64,000 nucleotides of DNA, from assembly GCF_012911935.1 (NCBI RefSeq), contig NZ_JAAXLA010000036.1, positions 1 to 64,000 of the forward strand. Direction: 5' to 3'. The notes beneath the pieces are model-generated. The model did no database searches. It saw nothing but the letters and a program-made list of their open reading frames with translations, and was not told the DNA's origin. Below, piece after piece: positions 1-8,462 of this stretch (the first letter of the stretch is position 1; each line of letters starts with the position of its first letter). This DNA comes from Pseudonocardia acidicola. GTDB taxonomy: Bacteria; Actinomycetota; Actinomycetes; Mycobacteriales; Pseudonocardiaceae. The position numbers and the translations under genes are program-made.

Positions 1-1359
1 GAGGGCGGGATCGTCGGCGGGGAAGGTGCGGGCCAGGCCGGGGCCCGTCGCGCGGGTCTCGAAGCGGACGGTGACCCGGCCGTGCCCGGCACCCTGCACC
101 CAGCCGTGACCGTGCTCGGCGTGCTGCACGTCGTCCCCTGCTCGCCACGGTCGCGGCCCGGCCTGCGGCTGCGATCCGCCCGCCCCGGCGAACCGGTCCG
201 GGCCCCCGGCGGGGCCCGCGGACGGGACCTCGGCCAGGCCGTCCCCGGAGAGCACCGGCTCACCCGCCGGCACCGGCCGCCACCCGTCTGCGGACGCGAC
301 GGCGTCGAACAGCGCCGGCGGTGGGATGTCGCCGAGCCCGGACAGCGACACCCCGATGAGCCGCACCCCGCCCTCGGGTACCGCGGAGCGGGCCAGCCGC
401 TGGGCGACGGCGGTCAGCGTGGCCAGGTCGGTGCTGGCCACCGCCGTGGTCTCCGACCGGCTCGCGGTGGTGAAGTCGGCGCTGCGGGCCTTGACGGTGA
501 CGGTGCGCGCCGCTCGGCCGTCGACGACCAGCCGCCGGTGCGCGGCCTCGGTCATCCGGGCGACGGCGGTATGCACCTCGGCCATCGCGGTGAGGTCGGT
601 GTCGAACGTCGTCTCCGCGCTGATCTGCTTCGCCGCCCCGCGCGGCGCGACCGGGCGGTCGTCGATGCCACGGGCCAGCCGGTGCAGTTCGGCGCCGACC
701 GCGGTGCCCAGCAGCCCGGTGACCTCACGCAGGTCCATGGCCGCGAGCCGGCCGATCGTGGTGACGCCCAGCTTGTGCAGGGTCGCCTCGGCGACCGGTC
801 CGACGCCCCACAGCGCGCGCACCGGCAGCGGATCCAGCACCGCCTGCTGCTCCTCGGGGGTGATCACCCGCAGCCCGTCGGGCTTGGCCAGCTCGGAGGC
901 GATCTTGGCGAGTTGCTTGCCGGGCCCGGCGCCGACCGAGGCGGGCAGCCCCGTCCGCTCCCGGACCGCGGCCCGCAGCGCGGTGCCGAACGCCGTGACC
1001 GCGGGCCCGTCCACCCCGGCGAGTGCCGGCGGTTCCAGGAACGCCTCGTCCAGCGACACCGGCTCCAGGACCGGCGCCGCCTCGGCGAGCACCGCCATCA
1101 CCTGCTCGCTGATCGACTTGTACAGGGCGAACCGCGGCGGCAGCACCACGGCCTGCGGGCAGCGCCGGCGGGCCTGCGCCATCGGCATCGCGGAGCGGGC
1201 CCCGAACACCCGGGCCTGATAGCTGGCCCCGGCCACCACCCCGCGCGGCCCGGTCCCGCCGACCAGCACCGGCCGGTCGGCCAGGGTGGGGCGGGTCAGT
1301 TGCTCGACGGAGGCGAAGAACGCGTCCATGTCGAGGTGCAGCACCCACCTGTCCGCCAC
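1..1359 (-). CDS. dinB: DNA polymerase IV (Y-family translesion polymerase), 3' end outside window
   Basis: Low-fidelity polymerase that bypasses damaged template bases. The 453 visible codons start at GTG 1359 and run off the left edge. The N-terminal palm motif LDMDAFFASVEQ (residues 9-20) carries the first catalytic Asp and the Phe steric gate; SLDEAFLE (about 102-109) supplies the second Asp-Glu pair. Helix-hairpin-helix and little-finger regions follow. After them comes an actinobacterial-type extension with an EHGHGWVQGAG motif, still continuing at position 1. An ATG at 1366 lies in another frame, so GTG 1359 is the best start. It is 38 bp from the end of the thioredoxin-fold gene on the same strand, so the two may be co-transcribed. 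Family assignment is secure; only the C-terminus is missing. Confidence 0.95.
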   Translation of the reverse strand, partial: MADRWVLHLDMDAFFASVEQLTRPTLADRPVLVGGTGPRGVVAGASYQARVFGARSAMPMAQARRRCPQAVVLPPRFALYKSISEQVMAVLAEAAPVLEPVSLDEAFLEPPALAGVDGPAVTAFGTALRAAVRERTGLPASVGAGPGKQLAKIASELAKPDGLRVITPEEQQAVLDPLPVRALWGVGPVAEATLHKLGVTTIGRLAAMDLREVTGLLGTAVGAELHRLARGIDDRPVAPRGAAKQISAETTFDTDLTAMAEVHTAVARMTEAAHRRLVVDGRAARTVTVKARSADFTTASRSETTAVASTDLATLTAVAQRLARSAVPEGGVRLIGVSLSGLGDIPPPALFDAVASADGWRPVPAGEPVLSGDGLAEVPSAGPAGGPDRFAGAGGSQPQAGPRPWRAGDDVQHAEHGHGWVQGAGHGRVTVRFETRATGPGLARTFPADDPAL

Positions 1360-1396
1360 CGGGTCATTCTGACCCCGGGCGCCGACAGCCCGGTGC

Positions 1397-2014
1397 TCAG
1401 CTCTCGGCGGTGGCCGGGTGCTGCTGGAGCGCGTCGAGCAGCGCGTCGACGGTCACCGGGCCGCGGTAGATCGTGCCGTTGACGAACAGCGTCGGGGTGC
1501 CGCGCACCCCGCTGCGCACGCCGGAGTTGAAATCGGCCTCCACCCGGTCCTCGACGAACTGGGTGGCCGGCCAGGTCACCTTCTCCGGGGGCACCCCGAT
1601 CTCCTCGGCGTAGCGCCGCAGGTCGGCCTGGGTCAGGTGCGGCTCGTCGCCGGCGTAGAGCTTGGCGTGCATCGGCCAGAACTGGCCCTTGAGTGCCGAG
1701 GCCTCCGCGGCCGTGGCCGCGGCCAGCGCGAACGGGTGCAGCTCGGCCAGCGGGAAGTGCCGGAACGCGAACACCAGCCGGTCGCCGAGGTGGCGGCGCA
1801 GCTCCTCGATCACCGGCGCGGCGGCCCGGCAGTACGGGCACTCGTAGTCGCCGTACTCCACGAGGGACAGCTCGGATCCGAGGACGCCCTGCACGTGGTC
1901 GTACGGACCGATCGGCGGATCCAGCGACCCCGAATCGTTCGATGCGGTGCTGATCGTGTCCTCCTCGCCACCCCGGTCGAGCTCGGGGGAGGATCGGTAG
2001 GTGTCGGTGACCAC
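1397..2014 (-). CDS. DsbA-family thioredoxin-fold protein
   Basis: Probable thiol-disulfide oxidoreductase, about 185-205 aa. The CPYC active site sits in the sequence YGDYECPYCRAA, and the cis-proline loop appears as GTPTLFVNG. This layout matches the NhaA-associated DsbA-like domain of actinobacteria, which in some species is fused to NhaA; here it is a separate divergent gene. No signal peptide is visible, so a cytoplasmic site is likely. The start is doubtful. GTG at 2014 has no ribosome binding site and overlaps the nhaA start by 14 bp, whereas a perfect AGGAGG (1960-1965) lies 5 nt before an in-frame ATC at 1952-1954. Function in NhaA regulation or redox repair is inference. Confidence 0.85.
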   Translation of the reverse strand: MVTDTYRSSPELDRGGEEDTISTASNDSGSLDPPIGPYDHVQGVLGSELSLVEYGDYECPYCRAAAPVIEELRRHLGDRLVFAFRHFPLAELHPFALAAATAAEASALKGQFWPMHAKLYAGDEPHLTQADLRRYAEEIGVPPEKVTWPATQFVEDRVEADFNSGVRSGVRGTPTLFVNGTIYRGPVTVDALLDALQQHPATAES

Positions 2015-3341
2015 ACTATCCGAGCGCGGCGATCTCAGCCGGGCCGCGCGGTCGTTCCTGCGCACCGAGTCGGGCTCGGCCGTGCTGTTGCTCGCGGCCG
2101 CCGTCATCGCGCTGCTGTGGGCGAACCTGTCGAGCAGCTACGAGGCGTTCTGGCACACCCCGCTGTCGATCTCCCTCGACGGGTTCGGGCTCACCGAGGA
2201 CCTGCGGCACTGGGTCAACGACGGGCTGATGGTGCTGTTCTTCTTCAGCGTCGGGCTGGAGATCTCCCGGGAGATGACGATCGGGGAGCTGCGCGGGGCC
2301 CGCGCGGTCGCGGCGCCGACGCTGGCGGCGATCGGCGGGCTGACCGTGCCGGCCGCGCTGTACCTGCTGTTCAACGCCGGTGGGCCGGCGGCCGGCGCGT
2401 GGGGCATCGCGATCTCCACCGACACCGCGGTGCTGCTCGGCGTGCTGGCGCTGGTCGGCCCGCGCTGCCCTGACCAGCTGCGGATCTTCCTGCTCGCGCT
2501 GTCGATCGTCGACGACATCGGTGCCGTCCTCGCGATCGCGGTGTTCTACACCAAGCACGTCGACCTGGTCGCACTGCTGCTGGCCGTCGTGCTGTTCGCG
2601 GCGCTGGTCGGGCTGCGGTTCGTCAACTTCTGGCGCACCCCGATCTACGCCCTGATCGGGGTGATCATGTGGTTCGCGGTGCTGCGGTCCGGGGTGCACC
2701 CGAGCGTCGTCGGGGTCGCGTTGGGGTTGCTGGTCAACGCCTACGCGCCGCAGCCGCGGGACATCGCGCGGGTGCAGGTGCTCGCCCGCAGTCTCGTGAT
2801 CGACCCGACCCCGACCCGGGCGCTGGCCGCGCAGGCCGCGGTGACCGAGGCGGTCTCGCCGAACGAGCGCCTGCAACTGCGGCTCCAGCCGTGGAGCAGC
2901 TATGTGATCGTGCCGCTGTTCGTGCTGGCCAACGCGGGGATCGTGTTCGACTCGCAGACGATCGCCGCGGCCCTGCGCTCGCCGATCACGTGGGGTGTCG
3001 TGGCCGGGCTCGTGGTCGGCAAGCCGATCGGGGTCAGTGCCGGGACGTGGCTGGCGCTCAAGACCGGGATCGGCCGGGTGCCGGACACGCTGCGCTGGGG
3101 ACAGTTGATCGGGGGCGCCGCGTTGTCCGGGATCGGGTTCACGGTGGCGCTGTTCATCACCGAACTCGCGCTGGACGACCCGGCGCTGCAGAACCAGGCC
3201 AAGATCGGGATCGTGACCGGGTCGGTGCTCGCCGCGCTGAGCGGCTGGATGATCTTCCGGGTGCTCGGCGAACGCGGCGGCCAGTGCTCACCGAGCGGAC
3301 TGCCGGTGCTGCCGCCACGTCCGTGGCGACCGCCCGCCTGA
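2001..3341 (+). CDS. nhaA: Na+/H+ antiporter NhaA
   Basis: Inner-membrane electrogenic antiporter that expels Na+ in exchange for protons and supports pH and salt tolerance. The 446-aa product has the length of the family and about a dozen hydrophobic segments. The ion-binding Asp pair is in LSIVDDIGAVLA (D171-D172), and the STDTAVLLG segment (about 139-147) matches the discontinuous helix TM4. GTG 2001 is chosen because GGGGGAGG (1985-1992) lies 8 nt upstream. The C-terminal tail is short and proline-rich. It is divergent from the thioredoxin-fold gene, with which NhaA is fused in some relatives. Confidence 0.96.
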   Translation: MSVTTLSERGDLSRAARSFLRTESGSAVLLLAAAVIALLWANLSSSYEAFWHTPLSISLDGFGLTEDLRHWVNDGLMVLFFFSVGLEISREMTIGELRGARAVAAPTLAAIGGLTVPAALYLLFNAGGPAAGAWGIAISTDTAVLLGVLALVGPRCPDQLRIFLLALSIVDDIGAVLAIAVFYTKHVDLVALLLAVVLFAALVGLRFVNFWRTPIYALIGVIMWFAVLRSGVHPSVVGVALGLLVNAYAPQPRDIARVQVLARSLVIDPTPTRALAAQAAVTEAVSPNERLQLRLQPWSSYVIVPLFVLANAGIVFDSQTIAAALRSPITWGVVAGLVVGKPIGVSAGTWLALKTGIGRVPDTLRWGQLIGGAALSGIGFTVALFITELALDDPALQNQAKIGIVTGSVLAALSGWMIFRVLGERGGQCSPSGLPVLPPRPWRPPA

Positions 3342-3348
3342 GGTGTCG

Positions 3349-4071
3349 CTACAGACGCGCGTGCCAGCCCAGCAGGACCGCGTTGCCGTCGGCCTCCCGG
3401 ATCGCGGGAACCTGTTCGCCGAAGCCGGCGACGGCGGCGGGATGGTCGGGCGCCGGGAGCAGGTCGGCGAGCCAGACGGGGCCCGAGGGCGCGTCGTTGC
3501 CGACCCACTCCTCGACCCGCGGCGGGTTTCCGGCGGGGCTCAGCGTGATCGTCGCCATCGGGCGGGAGAGGCCCTCGCCGGTGGCCTTGAGCAGGGCTTC
3601 CTTGCGGGTCCAGGTGGTGAGGAAGGTCGCCGTGTCGGTCGGAAGCGGCCGGGTGAGCTCGGCGGGGGAGCACACGTGGGCGGCCATCCCGGCGACGTCG
3701 GAGAGCGGCCGCAGATGCTCGACGTCGAGCCCGACCGGGCCGGCGCCGTACACCGCGAGCCCGACCCGGTCGCCGGAGTGGGTCAGCGAGAAGCCGGGCG
3801 TGTCCGGTTCGTCGGCCAGCCGGGGCTTACCGTGCTGCTGGCCGCAGCGGCAGGTCCGGTCGAAGCGGACCCCGGCCGGATGCATGTCCAGCACCACCCC
3901 GAGCACCAGCCGGGCCAGCGCGTGCGCGGCGAGGTAGCGTGCCTGGTCGGCGGATCTGCGGAACGCGCGCAACCGGGTCCGCTCGTGCTCGTCGAGCAGG
4001 GCGACCAGGGCCGGCTGCCCGCTGGGGTCGAGCGGACGGGCCCACCAGACGTCGCACTCGCTGCTCGACAC
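3349..4071 (-). CDS. 4'-phosphopantetheinyl transferase superfamily protein (Sfp/AcpT type)
   Basis: Transfers the 4'-phosphopantetheine arm of CoA to a carrier-protein serine. Sfp-type signatures are visible: the Mg-binding segment VGLDVEHLRP in the middle and WTRKEALLKATGEGL in the C-terminal half, corresponding to the WxxKEA motif. A CRCGQQHGKPRL segment matches the CoA-binding P-loop-like region. The 240-aa length is right for Sfp-like enzymes. GTG 4071 is the likely start; the open frame continues to 4251 but that part is low-complexity. It is convergent with nhaA (7 bp apart). No PKS or NRPS is in the window, so the carrier protein it serves is unknown. Confidence 0.88.
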   Translation of the reverse strand: MSSSECDVWWARPLDPSGQPALVALLDEHERTRLRAFRRSADQARYLAAHALARLVLGVVLDMHPAGVRFDRTCRCGQQHGKPRLADEPDTPGFSLTHSGDRVGLAVYGAGPVGLDVEHLRPLSDVAGMAAHVCSPAELTRPLPTDTATFLTTWTRKEALLKATGEGLSRPMATITLSPAGNPPRVEEWVGNDAPSGPVWLADLLPAPDHPAAVAGFGEQVPAIREADGNAVLLGWHARL

Positions 4072-4326
4072 TCCGCCAGCCTGGCATGCCGCCAGGGCCC
4101 GCGGGATGTGATCCGTGCTCGGGCCGGCCCGCCGGGGCCGGCGGGAAGCGAGCCGCGCTGCGCCGGCTGGTGCCTCTCCGGGCGACGGCACGGCGGCGGG
4201 GAGGGCGGCGGGACGCGAGGCGTCGACGGCCGCGGCGGGGTGCGGGCTCACCCGGCAGCTCTACAGGCACCTGGCAGGAACGGTAGGAGTCGCGATCCGG
4301 TCCCGCCATCCACTTCACGCAGCGGC

Positions 4327-4332
4327 TACGGT
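4327..4332 (+). promoter_or_regulatory. -10 box of a leaderless promoter (oxidase gene)
   Basis: TACGGT ends 7 nt before ATG 4340 and no Shine-Dalgarno sequence lies between. Transcription would therefore begin at or next to the start codon. The -35 region is not recognisable. Confidence 0.5.
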
Positions 4333-4339
4333 GGTCGCG

Positions 4340-5473
4340 ATGAGCGCCGACCTCGTGGTGATCGGCGGCGGCATCGCGGGCGCCTCGATCGCCTACGAGC
4401 TCGCCGCGTCCCGGTCGGTGCTGCTGCTGGAGACCGAGGCGACGCTCGCCGTGCACGCGACCGCGCGCTCCGCCGCCACCTACATCCCCGGTCACGGCAC
4501 CGCGCCGGTCCGGGCGCTGATCGCCGCGAGCGGTCCCCGCTTCGCCGCGCTGGCCGCGGAGCTCGACGCGCCGCCGCTGCTGAGCCCGCGCCCGGTGCTC
4601 TGGGCGGCCTTCGACGAGGCCGGTGAGCGGTCGCTGTCCCGGCTGCTCGCCGAGCGCGCCGGGGAGCCCGACGCGCCGGCGCCGATCTCGGTCGCGGAGG
4701 CGCTGCGCCGCTGCCCGGTGCTGCGCCCGGACGCGCTGCGCGGCGCCGGGTTGACCGCGGCCGGCGCGGACGTCGACGCGATGGCGCTGCACCAGGCGTA
4801 CATCCGCGGGCTGCGCCGCCGTGGTGGCGCGGTGCGGGCGGGCACGCCGGTGACGGGGCTCGCGCCGACGTCGTCGGGGTGGCGGGTGCGGCTGGGTGCC
4901 CTCGCGGAGCTCGAGGTGGCGGACGTGGTCGATGCCGCCGGGGCCTGGGCCGACGCCGTCGCCGCGCTGGCCGGTGTGGCGCCGATCGGGCTGACCCCGC
5001 TGCGCCGCACGATCGCGGTGGCCCGGGTGCCGGATCCGGCGCGGCTGCGCGTCGACGGCGGCGCGCCGCTGCCGATGGTCTGCGAGGCCGACGAGCGGTT
5101 CTACTTCAAGGCCGACGGCGAGCAGTTGCTGGTCTCCCCGGGGGACGAGACCCCGTCGGAACCGGTGGATGCCCGCCCGGACGAACTCGACGTCGCGACC
5201 GCACTGGAACGCGCGGAGGCCGCCACCGGGCTGGGATTGCGCTCGATCCGGACGAGCTGGGCCGGGCTGCGCTCGTTCGTGGCCGACCGCAGCCCGGTCG
5301 TGGGTGCCCGCCCGGAGCACCCCGGGTTCCACTTCTTCGCAGGTCAGGGCGGGTCCGGCATCGAGTCGTCCCCGGCGCTGGCCGCCCTGGGCGCCGCGGT
5401 GATCACGGGCGGTCCGGTGCCGGCCGACGTCCCGGTGGATCCTGCGGTCCTGGCTCCTGCACGATTCAAGTAA
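4340..5473 (+). CDS. FAD-dependent oxidoreductase, D-amino-acid oxidase/glycine oxidase (DAO) family
   Basis: Flavoprotein expected to oxidise an amine or amino acid with FAD. The N-terminal Rossmann motif VIGGGIAGASIAYE (residues 7-20) binds the ADP part of FAD. The C-terminal block with GARPEHPGFHFFAGQGGSG is the conserved DAO segment that closes over the flavin. Length (377 aa) fits the family. ATG 4340 is preferred because a -10 box TACGGT sits 7 nt upstream, giving a leaderless transcript; the open frame upstream to 4115 is unlikely to be translated. The substrate cannot be deduced. The downstream P450 begins 34 bp later and may share regulation. Confidence 0.88.
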   Translation: MSADLVVIGGGIAGASIAYELAASRSVLLLETEATLAVHATARSAATYIPGHGTAPVRALIAASGPRFAALAAELDAPPLLSPRPVLWAAFDEAGERSLSRLLAERAGEPDAPAPISVAEALRRCPVLRPDALRGAGLTAAGADVDAMALHQAYIRGLRRRGGAVRAGTPVTGLAPTSSGWRVRLGALAELEVADVVDAAGAWADAVAALAGVAPIGLTPLRRTIAVARVPDPARLRVDGGAPLPMVCEADERFYFKADGEQLLVSPGDETPSEPVDARPDELDVATALERAEAATGLGLRSIRTSWAGLRSFVADRSPVVGARPEHPGFHFFAGQGGSGIESSPALAALGAAVITGGPVPADVPVDPAVLAPARFK

Positions 5474-5485
5474 GCAATTGCTCAC
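5470..5485. promoter_or_regulatory. AT-rich palindrome, candidate repressor operator before the P450 gene
   Basis: GTAAGCAATTGCTCAC is a 16-bp inverted repeat with one mismatched pair; its 10-bp core AGCAATTGCT is perfect. It overlaps the stop codon of the oxidase gene and ends 21 nt before the P450 ATG 5507. AT-rich perfect dyads are rare in this genome context, and TetR-type operators often look like this. The binding protein is not in the window. Confidence 0.5.
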
Positions 5486-5506
5486 AAGCGTGGCACGATG
5501 GGGTGC

Positions 5507-6712
5507 ATGACCGAGACAGCGCCTGCGGCCACCGCCGGGCCCGAGGTGTTCGACGGGGCGTTCTGGGCCGATCCGCACCCGGCCTACGCCCGGCTCCGCA
5601 CCGAGCAGCCGGTGTGCCGGCTGGAGCTGCCCGACGGCCCGGTGTGGCTGATCACCCGGTACGACGACGTGCGCGCGGCGTTCACCGACCCTCGGCTGTC
5701 CAAGGACTGGCGCTACACGCTGCCGCCGGAGGCTCGCGCCGGCGCCCCGGCCTCGCCGACGCCGATGATGCTGCTGATGGACCCGCCGGACCACACTCGG
5801 TTGCGCAAGCTGGTCAGCCGCTCGTTCACTGCCCGCCGGATGGCCGAGCTGCGGCCGCGGATCTCCGAGATCGCCGCCGGGCTGCTCGATGCGCTGCCGG
5901 CCGCGGGCAAGGTCGACCTGATGGCGGACTACGCGTCCGAGCTGCCGGTGCAGGTGATCTGCGAGCTGCTCGGGGTCCCGGCGGCCGACCGGGACGACTT
6001 CAGTGCGTGGTCCCGCGTGATGATCGACGAGTCGCCGGCCGAGGACAAGATCGCGGCGTCGGCGAAGCTGGCCGAGTATCTGTCCGCGCTCATCGACCGC
6101 ACACGTGCCGAGCCCGATCAGGCGCTGCTCAGCGCACTGGTGCAGGTGTCCGACGAGGACGGTGACCGGCTCTCCCAGGAGGAGCTGGTCGGGATGGCCA
6201 TGCTGTTGCTCATCGCCGGCCACGAGACCACCGTGAACCTCATCGGCAACGGCGTGCTGGGCCTGCTCACCCACCCCGACCAGCTGGCCCGGCTGCGCGA
6301 GCGGCCCGAGCTGATGCCCGGCGCCGTCGAGGAGTTCCTGCGCTGGGACTCGCCGGTGAGCAACGCGCCCGTGCGGTTCGCCGCCGAGGATGTCGAGATC
6401 GCGGGGGTGACGATCCCGCAGGGCTCGGTGGTCATGCTCGGCCTGGCGGCCGCCAACCGGGACGGCGCCCGGTTCCCCGACGCCGACCGCCTCGACGTCG
6501 AGCGCGACGCCGGTGGCCACGTCGCGTTCGGCCACGGCCTGCACTTCTGCCTGGGCGCGCAGCTGGCCCGGATCGAGGGTGAGGTGGCCATCGGCGCGCT
6601 GCTGGCCCGCTTCCCCGACCTGAGCCTTGCCGTCGACCCGGCCGAGCTGGTCTACCGGCGCAGCACCCTGGTGCGCGGCCTCATGAGCCTGTTGGCCCGT
6701 GCGCGGAAATAG
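5507..6712 (+). CDS. Cytochrome P450
   Basis: Haem-thiolate monooxygenase of the soluble bacterial type (401 aa). The I-helix oxygen-activation motif is AGHETT, the K-helix ExxR motif is EFLR, and the haem loop is FGHGLHFCLG with the axial cysteine near residue 348. ATG 5507 is preferred to ATG 5498 because a weak CACGAT -10-like box ends 7 nt before it, but either is possible. No ferredoxin gene is adjacent; the FprA-like reductase at 18952 is a possible electron source. The stop codon lies inside a long hairpin shared with the convergent CoA-transferase operon. Substrate unknown. Confidence 0.95.
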   Translation: MTETAPAATAGPEVFDGAFWADPHPAYARLRTEQPVCRLELPDGPVWLITRYDDVRAAFTDPRLSKDWRYTLPPEARAGAPASPTPMMLLMDPPDHTRLRKLVSRSFTARRMAELRPRISEIAAGLLDALPAAGKVDLMADYASELPVQVICELLGVPAADRDDFSAWSRVMIDESPAEDKIAASAKLAEYLSALIDRTRAEPDQALLSALVQVSDEDGDRLSQEELVGMAMLLLIAGHETTVNLIGNGVLGLLTHPDQLARLRERPELMPGAVEEFLRWDSPVSNAPVRFAAEDVEIAGVTIPQGSVVMLGLAAANRDGARFPDADRLDVERDAGGHVAFGHGLHFCLGAQLARIEGEVAIGALLARFPDLSLAVDPAELVYRRSTLVRGLMSLLARARK

Positions 6713-6742
6713 TCGCTCTGGCGACGATTTCCGCGCACGGGC
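6695..6742. terminator. Long hairpin, bidirectional terminator between P450 and CoA-transferase genes
   Basis: Two 22-nt arms (6695-6716 and 6721-6742) pair with a single mismatch around a TCTG loop. The left arm contains the P450 stop codon and the right arm ends 3 nt before the stop of the gene on the opposite strand. The hairpin is symmetrical and can serve both convergent transcripts. Confidence 0.85.
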
Positions 6743-6745
6743 GCG

Positions 6746-7372
6746 TCAGCGCAGGGACGCGCCTGTCTTCGCGCGGACGTCGTCGGCGGTGACGCCCGGC
6801 GCGGTCTCGACGAGCACGAGGCCGTCGCCGGTCACGTCGATCACGGCCAGGTCGGTGATGATCCGGTCCACGCAGCGGGCCCCGGTGAGCGGGAGCGTGC
6901 ACTCCTCGACGATCTTGGGGGAGCCGTCGCGGGAGACGTGCTCCATCATCACGATGACCTTGGCGGCGCCGTGCACGAGGTCCATCGCCCCGCCCATGCC
7001 CTTGATCATCTTGCCGGGGATGGCCCAGTTCGCGAGGTCGCCGGCCGCGCTGACCTGCATCGCGCCGAGCACCGCGACGTCGACGTGCCCGCCGCGGATC
7101 ATCCCGAAGCTGGCCGCGGAGCCGAAGAAGCTGGCCCCGGGCAGCACGGTGACGGTCTCCTTGCCCGCGTTGATCAGGTCCGGGTCGACCTCGTCGCCGG
7201 CCGGGTAGGGGCCGACACCGAGGATGCCGTTCTCGGAGTGCAGCACCACGGTCCGGCCCTCGGGGATGAACCCCGGGACCAGGGTCGGCATGCCGATGCC
7301 CAGGTTGACGTAGGAGCCGTCGGGCAGCTCGTCGGCCACCCGGGCGGCGAGCTGGTCACGGGTCAGGCTCAT
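6746..7372 (-). CDS. pcaJ: 3-oxoacid (probably 3-oxoadipate) CoA-transferase, beta subunit
   Basis: Second subunit of the enzyme that moves CoA from succinyl-CoA to a 3-oxoacid. The protein (208 aa) has the NLGIGMP segment and SENGILG, which carries the catalytic glutamate of this family. ATG 7372 overlaps the stop of the alpha-subunit gene in an ATGA arrangement, so translation is coupled. Assignment to beta-ketoadipate metabolism rather than ketone-body use rests on the shared operator with pcaB and the neighbouring IclR regulator; sequence alone cannot separate PcaJ from ScoB. Confidence 0.88.
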   Translation of the reverse strand: MSLTRDQLAARVADELPDGSYVNLGIGMPTLVPGFIPEGRTVVLHSENGILGVGPYPAGDEVDPDLINAGKETVTVLPGASFFGSAASFGMIRGGHVDVAVLGAMQVSAAGDLANWAIPGKMIKGMGGAMDLVHGAAKVIVMMEHVSRDGSPKIVEECTLPLTGARCVDRIITDLAVIDVTGDGLVLVETAPGVTADDVRAKTGASLR

Positions 7373-8118
7373 GCGCTTCTCACCGTCCGGAACTCCACGG
7401 GCTTGTCGGCGTCCGGCACGTGCACGACGCGCTGCACGTGGATGCCGGGGGTGTGCACGGCGTCGGGGTCGATCTCTCCGGGCTCGACGAGGTGCTCGAC
7501 CTCGGCGATGGTGATGCGCCCGGCAGCGGCGCAGTCGGGGTTGAAGTTGCGGGCGCTGCGCCGGAACACCAGGTTGCCGTGCCGGTCGCCCTTCCAGGCG
7601 TGCACCAGTGCGAAGTCGGTGACGATCGCCTCCTCGAGCACGAAGGTCCGGCCGCCGAATTCGCGGGTCTCCTTCTTCGGCGACATCACCGCGACCGAGC
7701 CGTCCGGGGCGTAGCGCCACGGCAATCCGCCGTCGGCGACCAGCGTGCCGACACCGGCCGGGGTGTAGAACGCGGGGATGCCGGCGCCGCCGGCGCGCAG
7801 CCGCTCCGCGAGGGTGCCCTGCGGGGTCAGCTCCAGTTCCAGCTCACCGGCCAGGTACTGGCGGGCGAACTCCTTGTTGTTGCCCACGTAGGAGCCGATG
7901 GTGCGCCGGATCCGGCCGGCCGAGAGCAGGGTCCCGAGTCCGAACCCGTCGACGCCGAGGTTGTTGCTCACCGTCTCCAGCTCGCCCGCGCCCTGCTCGA
8001 GCAGCGCGGCGATCAGCGTCGTCGGCACCCCGGACATGCCGAACCCGCCGACGGCGAGCGAGGAGCCGTCGCGGATGTCCGCGACCGCCTCGGCCGCGGT
8101 CGCCACCACCTTGTCCAT
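7369..8118 (-). CDS. pcaI: 3-oxoacid (probably 3-oxoadipate) CoA-transferase, alpha subunit
   Basis: First subunit of the CoA-transferase (249 aa). The N-terminal glycine-rich segment [14 protein letters not shown] is the family CoA-binding signature, followed by the [12 protein letters not shown] segment. ATG 8118 is supported by a -10 box (8126-8131) 7 nt upstream and the absence of an SD, indicating a leaderless mRNA. It overlaps the beta-subunit gene by 4 bp. A 15-bp palindrome at 8158-8172 sits directly upstream of the -35 box, the place expected for an IclR-type activator site. Specific substrate is inferred from pcaB and its regulator nearby. Confidence 0.88.
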   Translation of the reverse strand: MDKVVATAAEAVADIRDGSSLAVGGFGMSGVPTTLIAALLEQGAGELETVSNNLGVDGFGLGTLLSAGRIRRTIGSYVGNNKEFARQYLAGELELELTPQGTLAERLRAGGAGIPAFYTPAGVGTLVADGGLPWRYAPDGSVAVMSPKKETREFGGRTFVLEEAIVTDFALVHAWKGDRHGNLVFRRSARNFNPDCAAAGRITIAEVEHLVEPGEIDPDAVHTPGIHVQRVVHVPDADKPVEFRTVRSA

Positions 8119-8125
8119 GGCCGGC

Positions 8126-8155
8126 AGCGTACGACTCCGTGCGCTCAACGCACAA
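8126..8155 (-). promoter_or_regulatory. Promoter of the CoA-transferase operon
   Basis: On the minus strand, TTGTGC (8150-8155) and TACGCT (8126-8131) are separated by 18 bp. The -10 box ends 7 nt before ATG 8118, so the transcript is probably leaderless. Confidence 0.55.
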
Positions 8156-8157
8156 GA

Positions 8158-8172
8158 GTTCGCGATGCGAAC
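8158..8172. promoter_or_regulatory. IclR/PcaR-type operator upstream of the CoA-transferase operon
   Basis: GTTCGCGATGCGAAC is a 6-3-6 perfect inverted repeat two bases upstream of the -35 box. Its reverse complement matches the sequence at 9188-9202 before pcaB at 13 of 15 positions. The GTTCG...CGAAC shape agrees with known PcaR/PcaU sites. Confidence 0.65.
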
Positions 8173-8462
8173 ACCGGGCCAGGTGCTATCGGCGCCCGCG
8201 GGCGGCGCAGCATGCCGTCCACCGCGGCGCGCATCGCGCCGACCCGACACCGTCGCGGTCGATCGCGCCGCCGCCGTCCCGGTCGTCGATCGCCCCCGCG
8301 ACCTGCGGTGCAAGCGTGACCGGCAGGCCCGGGACGGCCGCGCCGGCCCGCGGGCCGGGAGCCGGACGTGGTTCGGCCGGTCGCCCGGCTCGACCACCGT
8401 CTGCTCCACCTCGGCGGGAGGACTCCCTGCGTGGAGAGATGTCGAGCGGGCCGGCGACCGGG
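8173..8462. other. 290-bp gap without a recognisable gene
   Basis: Between the operator and the HAD gene no open frame has a convincing start, ribosome binding site or family motif. Short arginine/proline-rich frames exist on both strands and resemble frame artefacts of GC-rich DNA. A gene remnant is possible but I cannot name it. Confidence 0.4.

Noticed and set aside
3827-6544. A 905-aa open frame on the minus strand across the oxidase and P450 genes
   Set aside because: Arg/Gly/Pro/His-rich shadow frame of two well-supported plus-strand genes; no motif.
3349-6712. Natural-product gene cluster (phosphopantetheinyl transferase, oxidase, P450)
   Set aside because: No polyketide, peptide or terpene synthase core is adjacent; the genes are in different orientations and look independent.
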